Notes under the pieces: model-generated | What the model saw: only the letters and a program-made list of their open reading frames with translations | Told to the model about the DNA's origin: nothing | The model's database searches: none | In this document: in pieces, positions 52,620-61,677 of the stretch | Position numbering within the stretch: position 1 is the stretch's first letter | How the letters are laid out: each line of letters starts with the position of its first letter | Source of the DNA: Neiella litorisoli | Lineage (GTDB): Bacteria > Pseudomonadota > Gammaproteobacteria > Enterobacterales > Neiellaceae | Assembly: GCF_014773395.1 (NCBI RefSeq) | Contig: NZ_JACXAF010000001.1 | Coordinates: forward strand, 248,001 to 312,000 | DNA length: 64,000 bases | Direction of reading: 5' to 3' | Made by a program: the position numbers and the translations under genes

Positions 52620-54413
52620 TCATTGCCTCGGCATTGGGTTGTTTGCAGTGAAAATCGCCAACCAATACAAAGGGGCATTCCAGTTAATAGTGTTTTCTTT
52701 ACTGCACCAAGCGCGTGATGCGGTTCCTGCTGGCGCATAGGCCCGTGCTGGCGGCTTAGACAGATCGGTCATCGGCTCACCGACACAAGAGGACGGGTCA
52801 TTCATCGGGCCACCACTGAGCCAACCGGCAGGATAAGGGATGCCGCGCAATAATTGTGTCCAAGCGTGGCCATCCAGGGTATCCATCTCGGCGTTAGAGC
52901 CATAGCCGGTGACAAACGACAGGTTCAGCGCATTATTACCCAGCAGATAATCCCAGCCACGATACACGCCCTGCAAGTACTTGCGCTCGCCGCTGATTGC
53001 ATAGGCATAGGCCAATACAATCATGTTGTTGGCGACCATCGAATTGGAACCCCATTCCCACTTCGCTTCGGTATCGTAAATCACTGGGTTGTAGGGTGTT
53101 GGAAAACCACTATTGGCGATGGTCTGCAAACTGGTTTCGGCCGACACAATCAAACTTTCAAATGCTTTTTCGCGGTCGGCTTGTGACAAGCCAAGCTCCT
53201 TCCAGTTGGCGATAATGGATAGGGTTCCAGTTCCTTGAGTCTTTTGCCAATCCATCGAGCCGCGCCAGTTAAAGGTCAAAAAGTGAGGCGATTGTTTCAG
53301 CTCGGCAACAAACCCTGCGAAGTGCTTCGACTGTAGCCGCTTGGCAGTGATGGTCATTTCAGCCAATGCCGCATAGCGGTCATCACTGACATCCTCGTCG
53401 GGATAATCGCCGCCACCGGGTGAATCCTTGGTTGCCGCGGTATACAGGACTTGTGGTAACTGTTCTGCCCGCTGCCAAGCGAGCTGCGCCAATTGCCACT
53501 GCTGGCTTGAGAATGCCGGATCAAACGGCGCCATGACTCGCGCTTGTTGCGCCGCAACGCGGGCAACGGCATAGGTGGCAGCAGTAGAAGGAGGTTGAGC
53601 ATAGCGCTCCATGGCGTTTTCATGCGCCACACTCAGCGGGTACACACTCCATTGTTGATTGGTGACCTTATGCGAGGCCAATTGCTCCGGCGGCATTAAG
53701 CCGTTGAAATACTGCGAGCCAAAGCGCACCTCATCAAGCACATCAGGGACACCATTGCCGCGTTCAGGAATTGCATACTGGTTATCTTGATGCTGCTGCG
53801 GCATCAACTCATAAGCGTTTAATAGGGTCCAAGCGGAAATTGCATGATTGACGGGGTAAATACCAAAATCACCGGCATCGGCCCATGAACCTTGGACATT
53901 AAGCATGACATCGTCGCCACACCAATCATCAAAACAGCTAATCTGCCGATCTGCGGTATGCAGCGCCCCTCGCCAGTGGCGCGGATCAGCCAGCAGAGTT
54001 TTATCCAGTTCAGCTCCCATGCGGTGGAAATAGAAGTAGTGGAACGAATCGCTAGGCAATTGCTGATAAAGATCATCGGCAATACGAAAACCATAGCTTG
54101 GTGAGCCATCGCACTTGATCACGTAACGGCCGGGCTTGGTGACCGAGCTAAAGTCGATGTGATGAACCGACACCCCAGAGGCATGATCATGGCCGCGCGG
54201 CACGGTCATGCCATCTGCCACATATTGTTCACTGTCTAGGTTGTAAAGACGCCATCCTAGGGGCGTTTTGCTGGCCGATCGCAAGGTTGCAATTTTATCG
54301 CCATGAACGGGGTAACCAAGCTGATTAATGCTAATGATGCGGGACTCAAAGTTGGCGGTGGCAAACCAAGGACATGCCCACAGGGCAAGTAATAGTAGTG
54401 CTGTTTTTTTCAT
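52620..54413 (-). CDS. glycoside hydrolase family 9 (endoglucanase-like) with N-terminal Ig-like domain
   Basis: The internal ATG gives 597 residues with a signal peptide (MKKTALLLLALWACPWFATA). Residues about 25-120 form the cellulase N-terminal Ig-like domain (SINQLGYPVHGDKIATL, KPGRYVIKCDG). The (alpha/alpha)6 domain has GSWADAGDFGIYPVNHAIS with the water-activating Asp, and ENTINWNAPLYW with the proton-donor Glu near the end. The family's usual PHHR block in the C-terminal third is replaced (GYGSNAEMDTLDGHAW), so the substrate may not be plain cellulose. It acts on beta-glucans or related polymers in the periplasm or outside. It follows lytT-like and lytS-like genes on the same strand. 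Confidence 0.87.
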   Translation of the reverse strand: MKKTALLLLALWACPWFATANFESRIISINQLGYPVHGDKIATLRSASKTPLGWRLYNLDSEQYVADGMTVPRGHDHASGVSVHHIDFSSVTKPGRYVIKCDGSPSYGFRIADDLYQQLPSDSFHYFYFHRMGAELDKTLLADPRHWRGALHTADRQISCFDDWCGDDVMLNVQGSWADAGDFGIYPVNHAISAWTLLNAYELMPQQHQDNQYAIPERGNGVPDVLDEVRFGSQYFNGLMPPEQLASHKVTNQQWSVYPLSVAHENAMERYAQPPSTAATYAVARVAAQQARVMAPFDPAFSSQQWQLAQLAWQRAEQLPQVLYTAATKDSPGGGDYPDEDVSDDRYAALAEMTITAKRLQSKHFAGFVAELKQSPHFLTFNWRGSMDWQKTQGTGTLSIIANWKELGLSQADREKAFESLIVSAETSLQTIANSGFPTPYNPVIYDTEAKWEWGSNSMVANNMIVLAYAYAISGERKYLQGVYRGWDYLLGNNALNLSFVTGYGSNAEMDTLDGHAWTQLLRGIPYPAGWLSGGPMNDPSSCVGEPMTDLSKPPARAYAPAGTASRAWCSKENTINWNAPLYWLAIFTANNPMPRQ

Positions 54414-54517
54414 TATTGTTAGGCTTTCGGGCAACAGGTGTTGCTCGATCCTGAGTAACAACGACGGCAACTACCAGAAAATTCAGATAAGCCGTTGCGA
54501 ACGAACGATTAAGCGTT

Positions 54518-55324
54518 TCATGCAAAATCACTGACGACATTTTTGTAGCTGCGGCTGACTTTCAAGCAGGTACCATCAATCAATGAAATGTAGCGTTCGC
54601 CATTGGTGTGCGGGGTCACTTTGCAAATCCGTTGGACGTTAACAATGGTTGAGCGATGAATACGCTTAAATACATGCGGATTGAGCTGCTCTAACAGGGC
54701 TTTCATTGAGCTTCGCATAATGTGCGTATCGCCATTGCTGTGAACACACATGTAGTCGCCTGCGGCATCAATCCAATCAATGTCATCGCAAGGCAATAAC
54801 ACTGTATCGCGGCCAGCGTCCTTAATCGTCAGATTACTTGGGTAGCGGCAGAGTTGTTCGCCTTGCTCCAAATCACTGTCTAATTCAAAAATGGAGCGCC
54901 CCGTGTACTGACATAGGGCTTGCAATAGTTGCTGTTTGTGGCGCTGCGAGTCGCGCTGCTGCTGGCGGCTGTGCAAATGACTGACAGCCTGCTGCAATCG
55001 TTCGGTGCACACAGGCTTGAGTAAATAATCGATGGCATGAAGGGCGAATGCGTCGATAGCAAACTGGTTAAATGCGGTAACAAAAACGACCATGGGCATG
55101 AGCTCAGCATGGACCATTTGGATCATGTCGATGCCACTGAGCTCAGGCATTTCGATGTCTAGAAAAACCGCATCTGGCCTCAGCTTATGAATCGCGTTTA
55201 AGCCGTCATAACCGTTCCCGCATTGGGCAATCACGTCAATCTCTGGAAAAGCACGCAAGCGATACTCCAACCCTTGCAACGCTAATGGTTCATCATCAAT
55301 TAAGATCACTCGCAATGACTTCAT
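54518..55324 (-). CDS. LytTR-type response regulator
   Basis: A 268-residue regulator. The receiver domain (about 1-120) has IDDEPLALQGLEYRL, phosphoacceptor Asp in DAVFLDIEMPELSG, and the Lys in YLLKP. The C-terminal LytTR DNA-binding domain (about 165-265) has DDIDWIDAAGDYMCVHSNG and HVFKRIHRSTIVNVQRI. Its start overlaps the sensor kinase stop (ATGA). LytTR proteins bind pairs of short direct repeats. The GH9 gene 105 bases downstream is a likely target or partner. Confidence 0.92.
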   Translation of the reverse strand: MKSLRVILIDDEPLALQGLEYRLRAFPEIDVIAQCGNGYDGLNAIHKLRPDAVFLDIEMPELSGIDMIQMVHAELMPMVVFVTAFNQFAIDAFALHAIDYLLKPVCTERLQQAVSHLHSRQQQRDSQRHKQQLLQALCQYTGRSIFELDSDLEQGEQLCRYPSNLTIKDAGRDTVLLPCDDIDWIDAAGDYMCVHSNGDTHIMRSSMKALLEQLNPHVFKRIHRSTIVNVQRICKVTPHTNGERYISLIDGTCLKVSRSYKNVVSDFA

Positions 55325-56418
55325 GCGACCACCTTGCTATGTCCATACTGCAGCGGAATACACAGCCTAACCTGAGCTCCGCCTTGGGGTAGGTTGCTCA
55401 GATCAATTGAACCTCGGTTGCCAAATAGAGTGTCGAGGCGGCTAGCAATATTCTGCAGCCCAATACCACCGCTAATATTGACTTCGCCATTAGCGCCTTC
55501 AGCGATGCCAGGGCCATCATCAACCACGGTAATGACTAATGAATCGCTCTCGGCTTTCGCTGCGATAGCAATTTTGCCGCCATCAATAGATGGACTAATC
55601 ACGTATTTGATGACGTTTTCGACCAACGGCTGCAACAACATGCTCGGCACCAACGCTTGTGCCACCTCAGGTTCAATTTGAAATTCGACCGCCAACCGAT
55701 CACCAAAACGAGTTTGCTCAATGCTCAGGTAGTTCTGCATCGCCTCGACTTCCATTTGCAGTGGGATCAGTGCCAGCGGGTCAATATCGAGGGAATAGCG
55801 CAAAAACTTCGCCAATTGATCGAGCATAGTCGCCGCCGACTTGTTCTGCTCTAGGTGGACCAAGGTGGAAATGGAGTTCAGGGCATTGAACATAAAGTGT
55901 GGACTGAGCTGATAGTGCAGCATTCTAATTTGCGCTTCTTTGGCCTGCGCCATCGCCTCATAAGTCCGGCGATTTTCGCGCTGCAGCAACAGGTAATACT
56001 TGATGCCAAAATAGCTGCCAGTCCAAGCCAGTAAAATACCAACCGAAGCCAACTGCCATGTACCAAAGTCATACCAGCTAATGTAAAAGCCGGGTTGCCC
56101 CTGCAATGCCAGCAAGCTGATCCATTTCATGTAAGTCCAAAATGACGAGCCAATGACAATGCCGCCAATACCCAGCGAAAACCGCCACAGCAAGTGAAAC
56201 GACCAGCTGCGCAGGTATATCGCTCGCAAGCCAAAGGAAACGGCGATGCCGGTGACAACATCGACCAACAGATGCAGTAAGTCAGTTCGCAGCGGATCGG
56301 CATTCGGCAGCTTGATCGCCACTTCAATGACCACGGCATAGGCCAACCAACCACTCGCTTGCATGAGCCAAAACAGCCGAGACGGCCTGTGCAATGTGCC
56401 AGAGAGAAAGTTACCCAA
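55321..56418 (-). CDS. LytS/YehU-type sensor histidine kinase (His_kinase family)
   Basis: The membrane part (about 15-150) has four hydrophobic segments (SRLFWLMQASGWLAYAVVIEV at the first). The kinase core is of the short LytS type: ALNSISTLVHLEQNKSAATMLDQLAKFLRYSL preceded by LSPHFMFNAL with the phospho-His, and VVDDGPGIAEG plus GGIGLQNIASRL in the ATPase. I place the start at a TTG with an AAGG site. The frame continues to an ATG at 56544, but those 42 residues are Cys-rich and unlike any kinase. It phosphorylates the overlapping LytTR regulator. Ligand unknown; polysaccharide context suggests a sugar cue. Confidence 0.85.
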   Translation of the reverse strand: MGNFLSGTLHRPSRLFWLMQASGWLAYAVVIEVAIKLPNADPLRTDLLHLLVDVVTGIAVSFGLRAIYLRSWSFHLLWRFSLGIGGIVIGSSFWTYMKWISLLALQGQPGFYISWYDFGTWQLASVGILLAWTGSYFGIKYYLLLQRENRRTYEAMAQAKEAQIRMLHYQLSPHFMFNALNSISTLVHLEQNKSAATMLDQLAKFLRYSLDIDPLALIPLQMEVEAMQNYLSIEQTRFGDRLAVEFQIEPEVAQALVPSMLLQPLVENVIKYVISPSIDGGKIAIAAKAESDSLVITVVDDGPGIAEGANGEVNISGGIGLQNIASRLDTLFGNRGSIDLSNLPQGGAQVRLCIPLQYGHSKVVA

Positions 56419-56525
56419 GAAATTCTGCCTTACGGTCAAACACCAACAAGTTTCGACATCTATAACAAAATGGCTAAGGCAGTAACAACAGCGTAAGCAA
56501 AGATGAGATGAGGAGTGCAAATTTA

Positions 56526-56540
56526 GCGACAAGTTGTCGC
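56526..56540. promoter_or_regulatory. 15-bp palindrome upstream of the LytS-like gene
   Basis: GCGACAAGTTGTCGC is symmetric with 7-bp arms, about 110 bases before the proposed TTG start. If that start is right, the palindrome lies in the 5' control region and may be an operator. Confidence 0.4.
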
Positions 56541-56544
56541 TCAA

Positions 56545-56853
56545 GCGCAGTCAGGCCAAGCGATTTACACAGCAAAAAATCTGCGCGATTCGTAATCTTA
56601 TTGGCGATTTGGCCCGTAGGAACAAAGGCACTAATAAATCCGGTCGCGGCGACAACAATAGGATGAGTATGAGCGCAGACCGAACCAAATTGGCAGGCTG
56701 ATTAGTCACTTGGCAGGATAACGCCAGAGCTGAAAAGCCGCAGTGCCACTTGCAAAAGGCCCAGCTGGGCGCCCCGAGACGTCGGGGAAACTTATCGATT
56801 AACCAAGCCCACTAAACCAGTGGGCTTGTCTTACTCTAGAACCAACTGATCCG
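56545..56853. other. 309-bp intergenic region
   Basis: It holds the iorB-side terminator (56804-56828), a second short hairpin CCCCGA/TCGGGG at 56772-56787, and presumably the promoter of the LytS-like gene. No ORF or repeat seen. Confidence 0.5.
56804..56828 (-). terminator. terminator of the isoquinoline-oxidoreductase-like operon
   Basis: CAAGCCCACT/AGTGGGCTTG with a 5-base loop, 25 bases after the large-subunit stop. The T tract on the minus strand is short (GGTTAAT). Confidence 0.6.
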
Positions 56854-59058
56854 CTACGTCATTCGCGGCTTGAGCGGCAGATCGCGATAGCGTTTGCCGG
56901 TGGCAGCGAAGATGGCGTTGGCCAATGCCGGAGCAAACGGCCCGACACCAGGCTCGCCCAGCCCTGTCGGCTCATGGTCGGAATCGATAAAGTGAACCCT
57001 AACTTGCGGCATATCGGGGATCCGCATAACCGGATAATCGTGATAGTTCGAGTTAGTGACCGCGCCATCCTTGAAGTGAATTTCGGTATGCAATGCCAAG
57101 CCCATGCCCATGACGACTGCCCCTTCCATTTGAGCAGTGGCGCCATCTTTGTTGACCACCTGGCCGCAATCGACCGCACAATCGACACTGAGCACCTCAA
57201 TATCGCTGCCATCCACTTTGACATGGACAGCCATCGCCACATAGCTCTGGAAGCTGTAATGCACCGCAATCCCCATCCCTTCACCAGCTGGCAATTGGCG
57301 GCCAAAGCCAGACTTTTCCGCAGCTAAGGCCAAGGCCGCTTTGGAGCGGGCGACTTGCTCAGCCTGCTTGGGGTTACCATTGTTGTCGTACACCTGATTC
57401 AAAAAGGTGACGGTATCTTTGCCGGCCGCATGGGCCAGTTCATCAGCGAACGAGCCAAACGCAAACCCATAAAAGATGGCATACACCGCCCGATACCAGC
57501 CAATGCGGGTGTGAGCCGGCGCTTCGCCTGATTCACTGCGGAAATTAACAATGCCAAAAGGGTGTTCGGCAATGTCTTTGACGTGTCCTTTCGGCGCGTA
57601 AGGGTGGCTCGGATCGAATAGGGTCGCAATCGATGGAAACGCCGCGCGGTGCAACCAGCCAGTGACCTGACCTGATTCATCCATAGCCGCTTCAATATGC
57701 TGAGCACTGATGGAGTGATAATAGCCGGTGCGCATGTCTTCTTCGCGACTCCAAGTGAGCTGGATTGGCAGGCCGGTTTGCGCCGATAGCACGGCGGCTT
57801 CATGGACATAGTCACACTTGAACTTGCGACCAAATGCGCCACCAGAAATCATCACATGGACGATGACATCTTTTTTGTCGCGCTTGAAGTAATCCGCCAA
57901 TACCTTCTGGATATCGGCAGGACTCTGGGTCGACGCCCACACTTCAATTTGATCCGGCTTGACCCACACTAAGCTGGCGTTTGGTTCAATCGGAGCGTGA
58001 CAAAGGTGACCGCCGGTGTAGGTCGCCGAGACCGTTTTATTGGCCGCCGCCAAAGCGGCATCGAGATCGCCACGTTCAGCCATGACTTTGGCCGGTTTTT
58101 CAACATTGGCGACCAACTGCTGGCGGTATTTGTCGGTGTCATAGTCCTTGTTCGGGCCTAGGTCCCACTCAATCTTGAGTTGTTTAACTGCCTGCTGGGC
58201 GGTCCAAGTATTATCCGCCACCACCGCCACACCACCGACTGAGCCGTACGGCACATCGTAGCGGTCGATGGTAACCACATGGCTGACGCCCTTCATTGCT
58301 TTGGCGCCACTATCGTCCAACGATTTCAGTTTGCCGCCGAGCACTGGGCAATGAACAATCGCGGCGTATTTCATTCCAGGTACGCTGGCATCGGCACCGT
58401 AAACGCGCTGGCCACGAATCACTAAATCGACATCGTGACGCTTTAAATCGGAGCCAATGTAACGAAAGTCGGCTTTTTCTTTGAGCTGCGGTTTTTCCGG
58501 TACTGGCAAGGTGGCAGCCACTTTGGTTAGCTCACCAAAACCAAGCTTGGCCTTAGTGGCCTTGTTGAGGACATAGTGATTTTCAGCAACACAGTCATCT
58601 ACCGACACTTGCCAAGCCTTGGCGGCCGCCAGCACCAGCATCTCTTTGGCGGCAGCGCCAGCCTCGCGCATGCGGGTATACATCACCCGCATACTGGCTG
58701 AGCCACCGGTCGCTTGCGAGCCATATTTATCTTCGTCACCGTCAGCCTGCAGCACAGTGACTCGGCTCCAGTCGGCTTCTAATTCTTCGGCCACCACAGA
58801 TCCCAGCGCAGTGCTAATGCCTTGGCCCATTTCACAGCGGCCAACATAAATCGTGGTGTCGCCATTGGCGGCAATCTTGAGGTAAGCATTAGGTGAATAT
58901 TCTTGCGCAGAAGCAGCGCCGCTGGCGGCGAAGCCGGGCAGGGTAATGCCCATCATCAAGCCACCCGAGGTTAACGATGCGGCTTTTAAAAAACTACGGC
59001 GGCTACTATCAACGACAACCGACTTACCTGCTTCTGTGTGTTTCAACCAAGGTTTCAT
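56854..59058 (-). CDS. iorB: molybdopterin-binding dehydrogenase, large subunit (isoquinoline 1-oxidoreductase beta-like)
   Basis: From the ATG with the strong AAGGAGGTG site the protein has 734 residues and a twin-arginine signal (SRRSFLKAASLTSGGLMMG). It has the xanthine-oxidase-family cofactor fold in the single-chain IorB form: TTIYVGRCEMGQGISTAL, GGAFGRKFKCDYVHEAA, and GEPGVGPFAPALANAIFAATG close to the C-terminus with the catalytic Glu. It would oxidise an aldehyde or N-heterocycle in the periplasm after folded export with its iron-sulfur subunit. Cytochrome subunits often follow such pairs but are absent. Substrate unknown. Confidence 0.87.
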   Translation of the reverse strand: MKPWLKHTEAGKSVVVDSSRRSFLKAASLTSGGLMMGITLPGFAASGAASAQEYSPNAYLKIAANGDTTIYVGRCEMGQGISTALGSVVAEELEADWSRVTVLQADGDEDKYGSQATGGSASMRVMYTRMREAGAAAKEMLVLAAAKAWQVSVDDCVAENHYVLNKATKAKLGFGELTKVAATLPVPEKPQLKEKADFRYIGSDLKRHDVDLVIRGQRVYGADASVPGMKYAAIVHCPVLGGKLKSLDDSGAKAMKGVSHVVTIDRYDVPYGSVGGVAVVADNTWTAQQAVKQLKIEWDLGPNKDYDTDKYRQQLVANVEKPAKVMAERGDLDAALAAANKTVSATYTGGHLCHAPIEPNASLVWVKPDQIEVWASTQSPADIQKVLADYFKRDKKDVIVHVMISGGAFGRKFKCDYVHEAAVLSAQTGLPIQLTWSREEDMRTGYYHSISAQHIEAAMDESGQVTGWLHRAAFPSIATLFDPSHPYAPKGHVKDIAEHPFGIVNFRSESGEAPAHTRIGWYRAVYAIFYGFAFGSFADELAHAAGKDTVTFLNQVYDNNGNPKQAEQVARSKAALALAAEKSGFGRQLPAGEGMGIAVHYSFQSYVAMAVHVKVDGSDIEVLSVDCAVDCGQVVNKDGATAQMEGAVVMGMGLALHTEIHFKDGAVTNSNYHDYPVMRIPDMPQVRVHFIDSDHEPTGLGEPGVGPFAPALANAIFAATGKRYRDLPLKPRMT

Positions 59059-59059
59059 G

Positions 59060-59518
59060 TCACACCTCCTTGGCCAGTTCATCAGCAGCCGTTTGAATGG
59101 CTTTTTTAATTCGCTGATAAGTGCCACAACGGCAGATATTGCCCTGCATGGCATCATCAATTTGTTGCTCAGAAGGCTGATTATTCTGAGCCAGCAAGCC
59201 TGCAGCATTCATAATTTGGCCAGCCTGACAATAACCGCATTGCGGCACGTTGTGCTCAAGCCAAGCTTTTTGCAGCGGATGGCTGGCATCCTCGGAAAGA
59301 CCTTCAATGGTGGTAATTTTAGCGCCATTGAGCGCTGCCACTGGCATGATGCACGAGCGCCGCGCTTGGCCATCAATTAACACAGTACAGGCACCACAAA
59401 GGCCCATACCACAGCCATATTTGGTTCCTTTAATACCGAGGCGATCGCGAATAAACCAAAGCAGTGGCATATCCGCAGGTACATCGACTTCGTAGTCTTT
59501 TCCGTTAATGGTGATCAT
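59060..59518 (-). CDS. iorA: (2Fe-2S)-binding subunit of molybdopterin dehydrogenase (IorA-like)
   Basis: A 152-residue protein with two 2Fe-2S domains: the plant-ferredoxin-like one has [17 protein letters not shown] with a later Cys in SCIMPV; the helical one has [10 protein letters not shown] and CRCGTYQRI. This is the small electron-transfer subunit of the family. It has no signal of its own, so it is probably exported with the Tat-directed large subunit. The large-subunit ATG follows its stop after one base. Confidence 0.9.
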   Translation of the reverse strand: MITINGKDYEVDVPADMPLLWFIRDRLGIKGTKYGCGMGLCGACTVLIDGQARRSCIMPVAALNGAKITTIEGLSEDASHPLQKAWLEHNVPQCGYCQAGQIMNAAGLLAQNNQPSEQQIDDAMQGNICRCGTYQRIKKAIQTAADELAKEV

Positions 59519-59646
59519 GACAGCTCTCTCGTGGGCAGGCAGGTATTATTTTGTTATCCAGCAAGGATGGCTCAAGCCCGTCAACCAGCGCAAGAGAGTA
59601 AAATGTAACAATTTTGATCTTGCGAACAAGCTAGTTTTCGATAACT

Positions 59647-59673
59647 AAAAAAAGCAGCTTTGCAGCTGCTTTT
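59647..59673 (-). terminator. terminator of the DUF3313 gene
   Basis: A perfect 9-bp stem AAAGCAGCT/AGCTGCTTT with a 4-base loop. Its minus-strand 3' side has seven Ts, 48 bases after the stop. Confidence 0.8.
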
Positions 59674-59720
59674 GAAGGTGATTTACTGTAAGTGATTTGC
59701 TGACGGTGATTTGCGATGGC

Positions 59721-60389
59721 TTACTTCAAGTCCCGCTGGATAGCCGCAACCATTTCTTGATTCCACTTGTCGATAACCGGCTGAACCATATCAAAATTCA
59801 GCACCGTCTCATCATCGTCCACCTCTTTGCCGATGCCGACGATATATGCGGTACTCAGCAATTCTCCGGTCATGGCATCGATCACTTCGCCTTCGATGAT
59901 CAACTTAGCAGCTAGATTATCGAGGTTGCCCGTTGCCGCAGAGGCGATGAATGCAATCGGCAAGTATTGAATGGCCGATAAACCCTGATCATCAATGGAG
60001 GCTCCGGTAATCGCCAAACGCAAACGAACCGTACCTGGGCTGACAGAGGTTGTTAACTTACCGGTACTTGCCGCCGATTTTGTCACACTATCATTGGTGT
60101 ATTGCAGAATATCAGCCAGCACCTCATCACCAACCTTGCCCGAAGTCATTGGCGCTGGAAAAAACACAACAGGATCGATCATCAATTTGCTGTACTTGCC
60201 TGAAGCGAATTGATCACTGACCCAGCGCATTTTGAATAAGTCATCATCTTCGGTTGGGATTTCAACCATGTTGTCATAACGGCTTAAAAAGCCACTGCGC
60301 TCCGTTTCATCTTGTGCGGTTGAGCTACAGCCCGCTAGCACAATCGAAGCCATTAATGCCGCCGCCATGACCTTATACTTGCCAAACAT
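59721..60389 (-). CDS. DUF3313 family lipoprotein
   Basis: A 222-residue precursor with lipobox VLAGC (Cys20). The mature part has SGFLSRYDNM near its start, LMIDPVVFFP, and a C-terminal region VIDAMTGELLSTAYIVG, which is the pattern of DUF3313 outer-membrane lipoproteins. It has no known biochemical role. A terminator follows. It is divergent from the GH16 lipoprotein gene, sharing a 299-base control region. Confidence 0.82.
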   Translation of the reverse strand: MFGKYKVMAAALMASIVLAGCSSTAQDETERSGFLSRYDNMVEIPTEDDDLFKMRWVSDQFASGKYSKLMIDPVVFFPAPMTSGKVGDEVLADILQYTNDSVTKSAASTGKLTTSVSPGTVRLRLAITGASIDDQGLSAIQYLPIAFIASAATGNLDNLAAKLIIEGEVIDAMTGELLSTAYIVGIGKEVDDDETVLNFDMVQPVIDKWNQEMVAAIQRDLK

Positions 60390-60688
60390 GTGAATTCCTC
60401 TTTGTCTGTCAGTTAATTAATATTCGTGAGTTACACCGTATGATTGCAATAAACGACATTAGTTCGGTTGTTGGCAGAACATCGCGCGCTAACTATCGCC
60501 CCATTAAAAAATCAGAGCCAAGGTGGATTAGCGATAATTTTCGTGAACAGGGTCAATGAGTGACCAATAAAAACCATCATTTGATTCCCATGTAAGCCCT
60601 TACATGGTGAAATACCAATCATCGGCTCATAATACATTGAAGCCACCCGTTCACGCCGAATACGGATAACGAGAAAAGAACAAACGCT
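60390..60688. other. divergent control region of the DUF3313 and GH16 genes
   Basis: 299 bases with no ORF. It contains the 20-bp palindrome at 60588-60607, and a CATAAT that may be the -10 box of the GH16 gene near 60630. Nothing else recognised. Confidence 0.5.
60588..60607. promoter_or_regulatory. 20-bp palindromic operator upstream of the GH16 gene
   Basis: CCATGTAAG and CTTACATGG are perfect 9-bp inverted arms around CC. It is centred about 91 bases before the start codon, where it would overlap or flank the -35 region. The regulator is not identified. Confidence 0.6.
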
Positions 60689-61597
60689 ATGAAATCACAC
60701 ATCAATACCTGCGCAGCTGCAGTCATGACGGTTGCCACCTTAACCGCCTGCTCATCCGATCCAGCAACGCCACAGGTTGAAGCCTATGCTGGCTACACCG
60801 GCCAATACGACCACTTCACCTTGGTACTCGACGAACGTTTCGATTCATTTGACGCCAAAGTATGGGAGCGCGGCGACGGCGCCGTCGGTCATGAAGCTGA
60901 CTGCCGTTTTCAGCCACAGGGCGTTGAGATCCGCGACGGTGTGATGGCATTGACCGTGCGCAAAGAGTCTGTTGCGGCAGGGTTCTCTGAAGACCACCAA
61001 CTGCAAAAACGCGCCTACGAATTCAGCTGTGGTGAGATGCGCACCGTCGAAAAATTCAAATATGGCCGAATTGAAGCACGCTTTAAAACGCCAACCACGG
61101 CGACATCTGGCTTTATTTCGTCGCTGTTCACCTATGACCGTGATGACGGCATGTGGCGTGAAATTGATATTGAATTAGAAGGTGGCCGGCCAGGCTCGAT
61201 GCAATCGAACCTCATCTTTGCCGATGGCGCATCTGATCCGGATTTTGCTTGGATCGATACCCGCGCTTGGGGCGCTTGGGAAAAGCTCCACCCGATGACC
61301 AAAGCAACCAGCGAGTGGACGGTTTATGCCATTGAGTGGACGCCGGATTACATTGCTTGGTTTATGGATGGCGTCGAAGTGCGGCGGCTAACCAATGCCG
61401 ATTTAGATAACCAGCCCTATCAAGCACCACAGGTGAATAAAACGTGGGTGCCAGAAACAGACACCAAGATCATGATGAATTTCTGGATCCCGACCCGCCA
61501 AGTCGGTGTTCATTTTGGTGGTGATCCAATCGATAACGCTTATCCAATGACGGCTGAATACGATTGGTTCCGCTACTACGCTTACACTCCCAAATAG
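60689..61597 (+). CDS. glycoside hydrolase family 16 lipoprotein (laminarinase/beta-glucanase-like)
   Basis: A 302-residue precursor with a lipobox-like LTACS (Cys about 21). The concanavalin-like sandwich of GH16 is shown by LDERFDSFDAKVWERGDG, FSCGEMRTVEKFKYGRIEARFK, and the catalytic EIDIELEG with nucleophile and acid/base Glu (E-x-D-x-E). It ends with YDWFRYYAY. GH16 enzymes cut beta-1,3/1,4-glucans, agars or carrageenans; agarase or carrageenase loops are not obvious, so a beta-glucan is the better guess. It would sit on the outer membrane. It is single, with its own operator-like palindrome and terminator. Confidence 0.88.
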   Translation: MKSHINTCAAAVMTVATLTACSSDPATPQVEAYAGYTGQYDHFTLVLDERFDSFDAKVWERGDGAVGHEADCRFQPQGVEIRDGVMALTVRKESVAAGFSEDHQLQKRAYEFSCGEMRTVEKFKYGRIEARFKTPTTATSGFISSLFTYDRDDGMWREIDIELEGGRPGSMQSNLIFADGASDPDFAWIDTRAWGAWEKLHPMTKATSEWTVYAIEWTPDYIAWFMDGVEVRRLTNADLDNQPYQAPQVNKTWVPETDTKIMMNFWIPTRQVGVHFGGDPIDNAYPMTAEYDWFRYYAYTPK

Positions 61598-61628
61598 CAA
61601 ATAGTTACCACCCCCTATGAGGTAATTT

Positions 61629-61652
61629 GGAGCGCATCGCGCTCCTTTTTTT
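61629..61652 (+). terminator. rho-independent terminator of the GH16 gene
   Basis: A GGAGCGC/GCGCTCC stem with ATC loop followed by seven Ts, 31 bases after the stop. Confidence 0.88.
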
Positions 61653-61677
61653 GCTTTCTCAGTCAGCACAACACTCA

